Positions 1 through 4,894 of a DNA stretch of 7,812 nucleotides are shown here, one piece after another. Within the stretch, counting starts at the first letter, position 1. Each line of letters starts with the position of its first letter. A program made the position numbers and the translations under genes. The notes below the pieces were generated by a model. The model was not told the origin of the DNA and made no database searches. It worked only from the letters and a program-made list of their open reading frames with translations. Source of the stretch: RGIG4079 sp045576735 (GTDB lineage Bacteria; Bacteroidota; Bacteroidia; Bacteroidales; Muribaculaceae); assembly GCA_045576735.1 (NCBI GenBank), contig JAZNGZ010000066.1:1-7812 (forward strand), read 5' to 3'.

Positions 1-25
1 TGTCTAGTCCTGAAATAGCGTTACA
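1..25 (+). repeat. Left terminal inverted repeat of IS3 element
   Basis: The first 25 bases match the reverse complement of 1382-1406 at 21 positions. The longest matched blocks are CTAGTCCT and AGCGTTACA. IS3 ends usually begin TG, as here. The true end could lie slightly further left, because the window begins at this base. Confidence 0.85.
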
Positions 26-42
26 CAAAAAAGCAACAAGAA

Positions 43-459
43 ATGGAAGAGACTAAACACAAGTATGTTAAGCGAACCCAACGAGATTATTCAATGCCTT
101 TTAAATTGGCAGTGGTACAAGAAGTAGAACGCACCGGGATAGGCGTTTGTGCAGTTGCACGCAAATATGGGATACAAAGTGAGACCACTGTTACCACATG
201 GTTGAGAAAATATGGTAACTTTGATGTCGCAAACAAAACTAGTAAACCAATGGAAAAGAGTAAAGAGCAAAAATTGATGGAGTTAGAAGAACGAGTAAAG
301 ATGTTGGAACGGCAGAATAATCGTTTGCAACATGAACTTGAAATGAAAGATCATAAGGTTGCGTTCTTTGATATGATGATTGATATGGCAGAAAAAGAGT
401 TTAATATTGACATTAGAAAAAACTCCTCTGCCGGGCAATCGACCAATACAAAGAAATGA
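43..459 (+). CDS. IS3-family transposase OrfA (helix-turn-helix subunit)
   Basis: This 138-residue protein matches the IS3 OrfA pattern. Residues about 19-58 form a helix-turn-helix of the HTH_8/HTH_29 kind, with the run KLAVVQEVERTG, then VCAVARKYGI and the recognition-helix end VTTWLRKYG. Residues about 75-115 form a leucine-zipper coiled coil (MELEERVKMLERQNNRLQHE) used for OrfA/OrfAB multimerisation. OrfA alone is known in the family as a DNA-binding regulator. Its stop overlaps the orfB start as ATGA at 456-459. No strong Shine-Dalgarno precedes the ATG; only an AAGAA run is present. The last about 11 codons after the slippery site at 417-423 are replaced in the frameshift product. Confidence 0.93.
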   Translation: MEETKHKYVKRTQRDYSMPFKLAVVQEVERTGIGVCAVARKYGIQSETTVTTWLRKYGNFDVANKTSKPMEKSKEQKLMELEERVKMLERQNNRLQHELEMKDHKVAFFDMMIDMAEKEFNIDIRKNSSAGQSTNTKK

Positions 460-498
460 ATCGATTATCCAAAAGTAATCTTTGCGGATTGCTCGGCA
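417..498 (+). promoter_or_regulatory. Programmed -1 ribosomal frameshift signal joining orfA to orfB
   Basis: The heptamer A-AAA-AAC lies at 417-423 in the correct phase: orfA codons are AAA (418-420) and AAC (421-423). A UAG at 414-416 closes the orfB frame just upstream, so the frames can be joined only here. Five bases downstream, 429-440 can pair with 487-498 in an uninterrupted 12-bp stem with one G-U pair. It encloses a 46-base loop that contains the orfB ATG and a smaller AAAG/CTTT hairpin. A slippery heptamer plus a stem after a 5-base spacer is the standard architecture for IS3 frameshifting. The pairing was read by eye and not folded. Confidence 0.85.
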
Positions 499-1343
499 TA
501 ACACGACAAAAATACTATCGTTCATGTTGGAGATTGGATGCTAAGCGAAAAACAGCAGACCGGGTAGTTGCAATGGTAGATAATATTCGTATGACACAGC
601 CTCGTATAGGCACACGCAAATTATATTATCTACTACAAAAAGAGTTAAACGACCTAAATGTAGGTCGGGATAAACTGTTTGATATACTCCGGGCAAACCA
701 CATGCTTATCTCCCCATTACGTTCTTATCACGTAACAACAAACTCTCATCATCGTTTTAGAAAACATAAAAACATTATTGCAGATATGGAAATAAATCGA
801 CCCGAACAGGTATGGGTGTCCGATATTACATATATAGGTCAACGAGACAATCATATGTACTTATCACTGATAACAGATGCGTATTCAAAGAAAATTATGG
901 GATATGATTTGTCTTCAAGTTTAAGTACAGACGGCTCATTAAGGGCATTGATGATGGCTGCATCAAACAGATCATACCCCAAATGCGCCTTAATCCATCA
1001 TTCAGATAGAGGTGTACAATATTGCAGTGACATATACCAAAGAACTCTTGAAAAATATAATATTACGACAAGCATGACCGAATCTTACGACCCTTATTCC
1101 AATGCTGTGGCTGAGAGAATTAATGGAGTGCTTAAACAAGAATTTTTGTTGGAGCAATATAATTATCCTCTTGATGTAATGAAAGTGATTATTAAAGACA
1201 TTATCGCAATTTATAACGAACAACGTCCGCATTACTCTTGTGGTTATTTAACCCCCGAACAAATGCATAGACAATCTAAAAGAAAAATTAAAACATATAA
1301 AAAAGCAACACACAATGGAGCTAGCTCCATTGTGTGTAACTAA
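456..1343 (+). CDS. IS3-family transposase OrfB (DDE integrase domain)
   Basis: This 295-residue catalytic part of the IS3 transposase begins with a helical region similar to HTH_21 (GTRKLYYLL at about residues 52-60). An RNase-H-fold integrase core of the rve type follows. The catalytic triad is visible as D123 (WVSDITYI), D184 (HHSDRGVQY) and E220 (NAVAERINGVLKQE). The 35 residues between the second D and the E match the DD(35)E signature. The YNEQRPH motif near residue 253 is typical of the family C-terminus. The functional enzyme is expected to be a 433-residue OrfAB fusion made by -1 frameshifting at 417-423, adding LLCRAIDQYKE between OrfA residue 127 and this Met. The last 11 residues are encoded by a DNA palindrome. 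Confidence 0.95.
   Translation: MNRLSKSNLCGLLGITRQKYYRSCWRLDAKRKTADRVVAMVDNIRMTQPRIGTRKLYYLLQKELNDLNVGRDKLFDILRANHMLISPLRSYHVTTNSHHRFRKHKNIIADMEINRPEQVWVSDITYIGQRDNHMYLSLITDAYSKKIMGYDLSSSLSTDGSLRALMMAASNRSYPKCALIHHSDRGVQYCSDIYQRTLEKYNITTSMTESYDPYSNAVAERINGVLKQEFLLEQYNYPLDVMKVIIKDIIAIYNEQRPHYSCGYLTPEQMHRQSKRKIKTYKKATHNGASSIVCN
1299..1337 (-). terminator. Palindrome with T-tract, inward-facing terminator inside the 3' end of orfB
   Basis: Positions 1308-1337 are a perfect 30-bp palindrome with 15-bp arms centred between 1322 and 1323. Read on the minus strand it is followed by TGC and six T residues (1304-1299), the layout of an intrinsic terminator. Read on the plus strand the following bases are AACTAAAAAG, which is not U-rich. 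It would therefore mainly stop transcription entering the element from the S41 operon on the right. The palindrome also codes for the OrfB C-terminal tail. Confidence 0.6.
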
Positions 1344-1348
1344 AAAGT

Positions 1349-1384
1349 TATTAATTTTGTCCTGATAATAAGTATTAATTTTGT
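1349..1384 (+). repeat. Subterminal direct repeats at IS3 right end
   Basis: The 12-mer TATTAATTTTGT occurs at 1349-1360 and 1373-1384, a 24-bp period. A further GTCCTGATAATAAG block at 1359-1372 resembles the inner part of the left terminal repeat (GTCCTGAAATAGCG). These may be additional transposase-binding sites or the remains of end duplication; no function is demonstrated. Confidence 0.5.
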
Positions 1385-1406
1385 AACGCTTATTTAGGAC
1401 TAGTCA
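1382..1406 (-). repeat. Right terminal inverted repeat of IS3 element
   Basis: This is the partner of the repeat at 1-25, with mismatches at repeat positions 3, 12, 15 and 16. It ends in CA at 1406, which sets the boundary with the S41 gene region. Confidence 0.87.
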
Positions 1407-1411
1407 TGCAC

Positions 1412-2431
1412 CTACATTTCATTCAACACATTGATTGCAAAGTCAATCATTGTATCACGTCCTTGCAATGCTGCTTGAGGATCTAAATCCACGGCGCAAT
1501 CCTCTGATGGTTCTACACCAAACTCGGTCACCTTACCTTGGGGATCTAATATTGAGCATGCCGAGAATCGCACTCCCCAACCATTAGGCAATTCCGATGA
1601 ATAAGGCATACCGCTCCCCCCGCCTGTTGTGGCTCCCACAATCTTCACATTGGGGAGATATTTCATTATCGACACGAAGTTGTTGGCTGCGCTGAAAGTA
1701 GAACGATTGGTCAACACCACCACAGCTTTGCCCCACATCACTCGTCCTTGCTCGGCAGGATAATAGTAAAATGGTTCGGGATTGGAGAAATCATTATGTC
1801 CGGGACCGGTTTTGTGTGAGATATATCCGGCAAGGGTGCGGTCGGTGATAAAGCGCGACACAAGAGTTTCCACATTTGTGAGGTTTCCACCGCCATTGTT
1901 GCGCACATCAATAATCAATCCGTTGCAACTAATCAAGTGAAACAACACCTCATCGAGATTGCCCTCACCTATTGCATTTGAGAAACTTGAATAATTAATA
2001 TAACCTATATTTTGCGGCAAAATGCCGTAAGTGATTCCACTTGCTTTGCGATAGTTGAAATTCAGATAATATCCTTGCCACAATCGTGCATCATAGTTTT
2101 GTGGATAGTCGCTCCACCAGTTATGATAATACGATATATCAAACGGAGTGATGAGATTGGTGTGGCCGTCGCGTAATTCGTCAAGCATTTCGGAGCATAC
2201 CTGAAACAATTCATAGCGAGTCATCTTATCTTCAAGTCGGGCAGAATATCTGGTATAAATCGAGTCCCAATCAACCCCTTTTTCCTCAAAGAAGCAATAA
2301 TGTTCATCGATAATAGTCCACAATGCCTCAAAATTGCCTCGTGGGTCGTTTTCCCACTCCTCAACCTCATGGCAAGCACTCGTTGTGAACAACAGCATCA
2401 ATAAGTATAATAGATTTATCTTTTTCATCAT
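1412..2431 (-). CDS. S41-family peptidase-like lipoprotein
   Basis: This 339-residue protein has a signal peptide ending TTSAC, so lipidation at Cys20 is likely. The acidic stretch after it (HEVEEWEND) resembles Bacteroidetes lipoprotein surface-export signals; surface exposure is inference. The S41 (Tricorn/CtpA-type) peptidase fold is shown by DGHT at about residues 88-91, IIDVRNNGGGN at about 173-183, and LTNRSTFSAANNF at about 240-252, whose Ser247 should be the nucleophile. GATTGGGSGMP follows. There is no CtpA-like catalytic lysine about 25 residues after the serine, so a Tricorn-like Ser-His-Glu arrangement (His90 with Glu303 or Glu307) is more plausible. No PDZ domain is evident. The ATG at 2431 is preferred over a TTG one codon earlier because GAGGAG lies at good spacing. 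The gene lies 12 bp downstream of the DUF3316 gene. The substrate is unknown. Confidence 0.87.
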   Translation of the reverse strand: MMKKINLLYLLMLLFTTSACHEVEEWENDPRGNFEALWTIIDEHYCFFEEKGVDWDSIYTRYSARLEDKMTRYELFQVCSEMLDELRDGHTNLITPFDISYYHNWWSDYPQNYDARLWQGYYLNFNYRKASGITYGILPQNIGYINYSSFSNAIGEGNLDEVLFHLISCNGLIIDVRNNGGGNLTNVETLVSRFITDRTLAGYISHKTGPGHNDFSNPEPFYYYPAEQGRVMWGKAVVVLTNRSTFSAANNFVSIMKYLPNVKIVGATTGGGSGMPYSSELPNGWGVRFSACSILDPQGKVTEFGVEPSEDCAVDLDPQAALQGRDTMIDFAINVLNEM

Positions 2432-2437
2432 CAACTT

Positions 2438-2443
2438 CTCCTC
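2438..2443 (-). promoter_or_regulatory. Shine-Dalgarno GAGGAG for the S41 gene
   Basis: On the minus strand GAGGAG sits directly after the upstream gene's TAA, with AAGTTG separating it from the ATG at 2431. Six bases is a good spacing for the ATG but too tight (3 bases) for the preceding in-frame TTG, so it decides the start. Such a clear site is uncommon in Bacteroidetes and suggests efficient re-initiation after DUF3316 translation. Confidence 0.65.
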
Positions 2444-3295
2444 TTAATATATCGCTGAGATGATGCGAGAATCGCGGTGTGGCACATTACCGGGAGCAAT
2501 GCTCATAAACTCGCCCGACACCCCAAGCACCACACTGTGCGACACCATCTTTGTGGTCACATCATTCACTTTAGTAGACAAGATATTTCCGTGATAGCCA
2601 AGTCGCAACGCAGTGTTGCTACCGAGATACCAATCGGCCGTCACACGATTTTCCATTTTGAAATAGTTGCCCCACCATGCTGCATGACACAATCCGTCGT
2701 CATTGCCGAGGTATATCTCATAATATAGTTCGCCATAGTCGGGAGCGAAAAACACCCCGGTCAAAGGTATTGTTGGTTGATATCGCAACAATAGTTTGCG
2801 ACCTGCCAATCGTGTTGACCACAACAGTTCTCCGGTGAGATTGACCGTCCAAGCAGCCTTGGCCGATGCCGGATTATTGCCATTGCGTGTGCTATATATA
2901 CACCCCACATCGAGCGAAGTGCTACCCCCTGCCGATACAATGAGATTATGAGGCAAACGCCATCGATGAGTCATGCCCCACGACAAATCGAGCCCTGCAT
3001 ACCACATCGACGCATTTCGCACCGGATTGTCGGTTTTATCCACCGTCACAGCCCCAGCCAAACGCATAGACCATCGCTCAGGGTCAAACTTCATTGCCTG
3101 ACGGCGTTCATATCGCAAACTAAATTCCAATCCGTCATATTCCAATGGCGACAGATAAGTGTCGGTGATATTGGAACACCCAACACCAACCTCATAAGCC
3201 GATGCCACCGGACGCACCACTGCCGAATCATCCTGCGCCATCACCACCCACGGCAACACCACCATCATTATCAATAAAATCCGTTTCATCATCAT
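2444..3295 (-). CDS. Secreted DUF3316-family protein
   Basis: This 283-residue protein has a signal peptide (MMMKRILLIMMVVLPWVVMA, cut before QDD) and no lipobox. Motifs recalled from the Bacteroidetes DUF3316 family are present in order: YEVGVGCSNITDTYLSP near the N-terminus, YSTRNGNNPASAK in the middle, and FAPDYGELYYEIYLGN after it. Many alternating hydrophobic/polar stretches (such as LGYHGNILSTKV and SVVLGVSGEF) suggest a beta-rich, possibly outer-membrane barrel-like protein; this is inference. The family has no established function. The ATG at 3295 is chosen because it starts the signal peptide; the in-frame TTG at 3304 is less likely. It is the first gene of a two-gene operon with the S41 lipoprotein. 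It is visibly richer in G+C than the insertion sequences and the LRR gene. Confidence 0.75.
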   Translation of the reverse strand: MMMKRILLIMMVVLPWVVMAQDDSAVVRPVASAYEVGVGCSNITDTYLSPLEYDGLEFSLRYERRQAMKFDPERWSMRLAGAVTVDKTDNPVRNASMWYAGLDLSWGMTHRWRLPHNLIVSAGGSTSLDVGCIYSTRNGNNPASAKAAWTVNLTGELLWSTRLAGRKLLLRYQPTIPLTGVFFAPDYGELYYEIYLGNDDGLCHAAWWGNYFKMENRVTADWYLGSNTALRLGYHGNILSTKVNDVTTKMVSHSVVLGVSGEFMSIAPGNVPHRDSRIISAIY

Positions 3296-3301
3296 AACCG
3301 A

Positions 3302-3309
3302 CAAATTTA
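3302..3309 (-). promoter_or_regulatory. Possible -7 box (TAAATTTG) of the DUF3316-S41 operon
   Basis: The minus strand reads TAAATTTG, fitting the Bacteroidetes TAnnTTTG -7 consensus, but it ends only 6 bases before the ATG. It would give an almost leaderless transcript. No TTTG -33 element is evident about 20 bases upstream, where the sequence is a pyrimidine-rich run (plus strand 3314-3352 is almost pure purine). In AT-rich DNA this match may be chance. The real promoter may have lain further up, now separated by the IS110 element. Confidence 0.25.
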
Positions 3310-3409
3310 CAAATTAAAGAGGAGAACGAAAAAAGGAAAAAGAAAAAATTTCCACTATAATCTATTCTACCTATTATTCACCATGCAATATCAGATATTT
3401 TGACTATAG

Positions 3410-3419
3410 AATGAACTGT
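3410..3419 (-). other. IS110 right-end donor half-site matching the left donor guide
   Basis: The minus strand reads ACAGTTCATT followed by the CT core (3409-3408). The same 10 bases recur at 4485-4476 inside the donor-like loop of the predicted bridge RNA. In IS621 the left donor guide has the sequence of the element's end next to the core, which is the relation seen here. Confidence 0.65.
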
Positions 3420-3421
3420 GT

Positions 3422-4402
3422 TCAAAAACAAATATTTTTAGAAAAATTTTCATCATAAAAGCAATTATTTTTCACAATCGCGAAAATTTGTTTTAAAAGT
3501 TTATTTACTACAGCGATCATCGCAACTTTAGCAGGCTTTCCCTTTTCTCTTAACCGCTCATATAATGTGATGCATGCAGAGTTGTATCTAATGGCTGATA
3601 TAGAGCACATATATAATAATTTCCTTATCCACCCCATACCCATTTTGCATATATGAGCTTTACCATGTACGGTTTTCCCAGAATCATAAATTCGTGGGCA
3701 AAGACCAAAATAAGAACTCACTTGTCGATAGTTATTAAAGTGGTGTAAACCTTTTGTTGAAGTAAGGATAGCTATTGCTGTTTTCTTGCCAACGCCAGGA
3801 ATTGAACAAATGCGTTTAATTGCGTATGCATCGTCCTCGCAGATACTCTTTTCTATTTGTTCTTCCAATCGTTCAATACATTTACGCAAATGTCTAACAT
3901 GTTTTTGTAGCATCACCAATAGAGTTTTGTCGTAAATTGGAGAATTGAGAACGGCTTCAATTTGGTTATTTGCTTGTGTAATATTTATTTGAAGTAGTTC
4001 AATGCTACGATACATCTGTTGTATGCGAATGTAATTATCTGCCGTTGGTTCCCATTTAACCAGATCCATCTTTTTTGCATATTCTACAAGTTGTTTTGCA
4101 TCAGATTTATCAGTCTTAGTCCTACACATCACCGCTCGTGAAAAGTTTTTTACAGACAAGGGATTCACTACAGATACGAATATGCCTAGTTCATGCAGAG
4201 CATAGGCTAATTTTAGGTGATAAATGCCTGTGGCTTCCATTATGCAAATGCTATTTTGGGGCACATTTTTAAGAAACGATTTAATGCCATTTTTGTCGTA
4301 AGCATAACTACAAGAGGTACAATTGCCTTTTTTTGACGAAAAACACACGTCAAATTTCTCTTTGGAAATATCAATTCCAATAATTTTTGCTACATTTGTC
4401 AT
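3422..4402 (-). CDS. IS110-family DEDD/serine recombinase (bridge-RNA-guided type)
   Basis: This 326-residue protein has the two IS110 domains. The N-terminal RuvC-like DEDD_Tnp_IS110 domain shows D11 (GIDISK), E56 (MEATGIYH), D98 and D101 (KTDKSDAKQL). A helical, coiled-coil linker spans about 120-190. The C-terminal Transposase_20 domain has the helix-hairpin-helix-like run CSIPGVGKKTAIAIL at about 199-213, then YFGLCPRIYDSGKT and KMGMGWIRKLLYM. Ser241 in YDSG is the likely nucleophile, corresponding to the catalytic serine described for IS621. The length equals that of IS621. The family cuts and rejoins DNA through a serine-linked intermediate, guided by an RNA made from its own leader. 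All key residues are present, so activity is plausible. The gene is co-directional with the downstream DUF3316-S41 operon. Confidence 0.95.
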   Translation of the reverse strand: MTNVAKIIGIDISKEKFDVCFSSKKGNCTSCSYAYDKNGIKSFLKNVPQNSICIMEATGIYHLKLAYALHELGIFVSVVNPLSVKNFSRAVMCRTKTDKSDAKQLVEYAKKMDLVKWEPTADNYIRIQQMYRSIELLQINITQANNQIEAVLNSPIYDKTLLVMLQKHVRHLRKCIERLEEQIEKSICEDDAYAIKRICSIPGVGKKTAIAILTSTKGLHHFNNYRQVSSYFGLCPRIYDSGKTVHGKAHICKMGMGWIRKLLYMCSISAIRYNSACITLYERLREKGKPAKVAMIAVVNKLLKQIFAIVKNNCFYDENFSKNICF

Positions 4403-4431
4403 GTCGAATAAATTTAAAAGGTTTCAGAAGA

Positions 4432-4617
4432 ACTCTTTGTTTGTTCCATCGATTCTAAATACAGGCTTTATGCCTAATGAACTGTTCGAAATCAACAAAG
4501 AAAGTAAAGGGGATTTACATTCTGTGCGGTTTTTTATCCAATGACAGTTAATAATCTTATTCCTTTACAACTTCTGGCTTAACGAAGATAGCGAAAATTT
4601 TCGCTATCTTCGTTTCT
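4432..4617 (-). ncRNA. Predicted bridge RNA of the IS110 element
   Basis: The untranslated leader has the three-part layout of the IS621 bridge RNA. First comes a 5' hairpin (4614-4581). Next is a target-like loop closed by GTAAAGG/CCTTTAC (4568-4562 with 4510-4504). Last is a donor-like loop closed by a 10-of-11-bp stem (4504-4494 with 4445-4435) and containing an inner AGGC/GCCT hairpin (4475-4472 with 4466-4463). The donor-like loop carries ACAGTTCATT, identical to the element's right end up to the CT core. The target-like loop carries CTGTCATT, against CTGCCATT in the flank beside the left end. The 3' side of each loop contains AGAAT, the complement of ATTCT at the cores. Boundaries are approximate; the fold was read by eye. 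Confidence 0.72.
4581..4614. repeat. 34-bp perfect palindrome, 5' hairpin of the predicted bridge RNA
   Basis: Two 17-bp arms meet between 4597 and 4598, with AAAATTTT at the centre. On the minus strand it lies immediately after the TATATTTG box, so a transcript from that promoter would begin at or just before it and form a 5' stem-loop. On the plus strand it is followed by TCTTTT, so it might also act as a weak terminator in that direction. A REP-like host repeat used as target was considered, but the inferred left boundary places it inside the element. Confidence 0.8.
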
Positions 4618-4621
4618 TTTG

Positions 4622-4629
4622 CAAATATA
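4622..4629 (-). promoter_or_regulatory. -7 box TATATTTG at the left end of the IS110 element
   Basis: The minus strand reads TATATTTG, a full match to the Bacteroidetes TAnnTTTG -7 consensus, and its first T belongs to the inferred CT core. In the present insertion the four bases 20 bp upstream are GCCT, so no -33 TTTG is supplied by the flank. In a circle, the right end would place TTTG exactly 20 bases upstream. It would drive the bridge RNA and the recombinase. Confidence 0.6.
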
Positions 4630-4630
4630 G

Positions 4631-4638
4631 AATGGCAG
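4631..4638 (-). other. Target-side half-site matching the left target guide
   Basis: The flank beside the left end reads CTGCCATT and then the CT core on the minus strand. The target-like loop at 4547-4540 reads CTGTCATT: seven of eight bases agree and the eighth is a permitted U-G wobble against the bottom strand. The match ends at the core, in the same register as the donor half-site. Confidence 0.5.
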
Positions 4639-4664
4639 AAGGAACATAAAGGCTTACGCGTGAA

Positions 4665-4699
4665 AATTATGAATTATGAATTATAAACTATGCATTATG
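4665..4699 (+). repeat. Heptameric tandem repeat (AATTATG)5, degenerate
   Basis: Five 7-base units run AATTATG, AATTATG, AATTATA, AACTATG, CATTATG. They lie between the IS110 element and the LRR-gene promoter. Similar AT-rich heptamers occur in intergenic DNA of many bacteria. No function can be assigned. Confidence 0.7.
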
Positions 4700-4729
4700 A
4701 ATAATCTCCCCCCTCATCGCAATCCATCT

Positions 4730-4780
4730 CTGGCTTTTTACAAATTTCACCCGTTTTTATGTCTGACTTTTTACAACTTT
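4730..4780 (+). repeat. Two 18-bp direct repeats, 33 bp apart, just upstream of the LRR-gene promoter
   Basis: CTGGCTTTTTACAAATTT (4730-4747) and CTGACTTTTTACAACTTT (4763-4780) agree at 16 of 18 positions. The 33-bp offset is about three helical turns, so both copies face the same side of the DNA. The second copy ends 3 bases before the TATCTTTG box and covers the -33 region. A paired operator or activator site is plausible; the binding protein is unknown. Confidence 0.5.
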
Positions 4781-4783
4781 GAT

Positions 4784-4791
4784 TATCTTTG
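4784..4791 (+). promoter_or_regulatory. Promoter -7 box (TATCTTTG) of the LRR gene
   Basis: TATCTTTG fits the Bacteroidetes TAnnTTTG -7 consensus. It would start a transcript near 4798 with an untranslated leader of about 97 bases. The expected -33 TTTG is not seen at about 20-base spacing, so the promoter may need an activator; a pair of direct repeats lies exactly there. No Shine-Dalgarno precedes the gene; the leader ends in an A-rich stretch. Confidence 0.55.
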
Positions 4792-4894
4792 TAATTAATA
4801 TATAGTTTGTATTAATATGTTTACCTTATCGTTTTTTAGGGAAAAGAATATACACTTGAAGCATAATTTTTAAACCTGAAAAAATAATTTAAGT

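Larger units (their letters stand above)
1..1406 (+). mobile_element. Complete IS3-family insertion sequence
   Basis: The element carries two overlapping reading frames, orfA and orfB, in the order and -1 phase typical of IS3 elements. It is bounded by imperfect inverted repeats that begin TG at the left (position 1) and end CA at the right (1406). The DDE transposase is intact and the slippery site is present, so the copy looks potentially active. The left flank lies outside the window, so a target-site duplication cannot be tested. The right flank starts TGCAC and the neighbouring S41 gene's stop codon follows 5 bp after the element. The subgroup within IS3 and the ISfinder name cannot be assigned by eye. 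Confidence 0.93.
3408..4630 (-). mobile_element. IS110-family insertion sequence with inferred CT-core ends
   Basis: The element encodes a full-length DEDD/serine recombinase. It has the IS110-group shape: a long leader of about 227 bp before the gene and only about 13 bp after it. The ends are inferred from the shared sequence CATTCTATA on the minus strand at both edges (plus-strand TATAGAATG at 3405-3413 and 4626-4634). The shared CT, at 3408-3409 and 4629-4630 on the plus strand, is taken as the recombination core. This gives a repeat-to-repeat distance of 1221 bp. The right end is supported by an exact 10-base guide-like copy in the leader, and the left flank by an 8-base near-copy. IS110 elements lack conventional inverted repeats, consistent with none being seen here. 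Confidence 0.82.

Noticed and set aside
2477..3277. Plus-strand open frames opposite the DUF3316 gene
   Set aside because: They are histidine-rich shadow translations of the reverse complement; the minus-strand protein has a signal peptide and family motifs.
3314..3352. Plus-strand purine run containing AAAGAGGAGAA, resembling a strong ribosome-binding site
   Set aside because: No plus-strand reading frame of any length follows; it is part of an AT/purine-rich gap upstream of the minus-strand operon.
4323..4544. Open frame on the plus strand across the IS110 leader and gene start
   Set aside because: It is antisense to the recombinase start and the predicted bridge RNA, has no recognisable domain, and its composition follows the non-coding leader.
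4581..4614. REP-like host palindrome targeted by the IS110 element
   Set aside because: IS110 elements often target REP sequences, but the inferred CT-core boundary places this palindrome inside the element as the first hairpin of the leader RNA.
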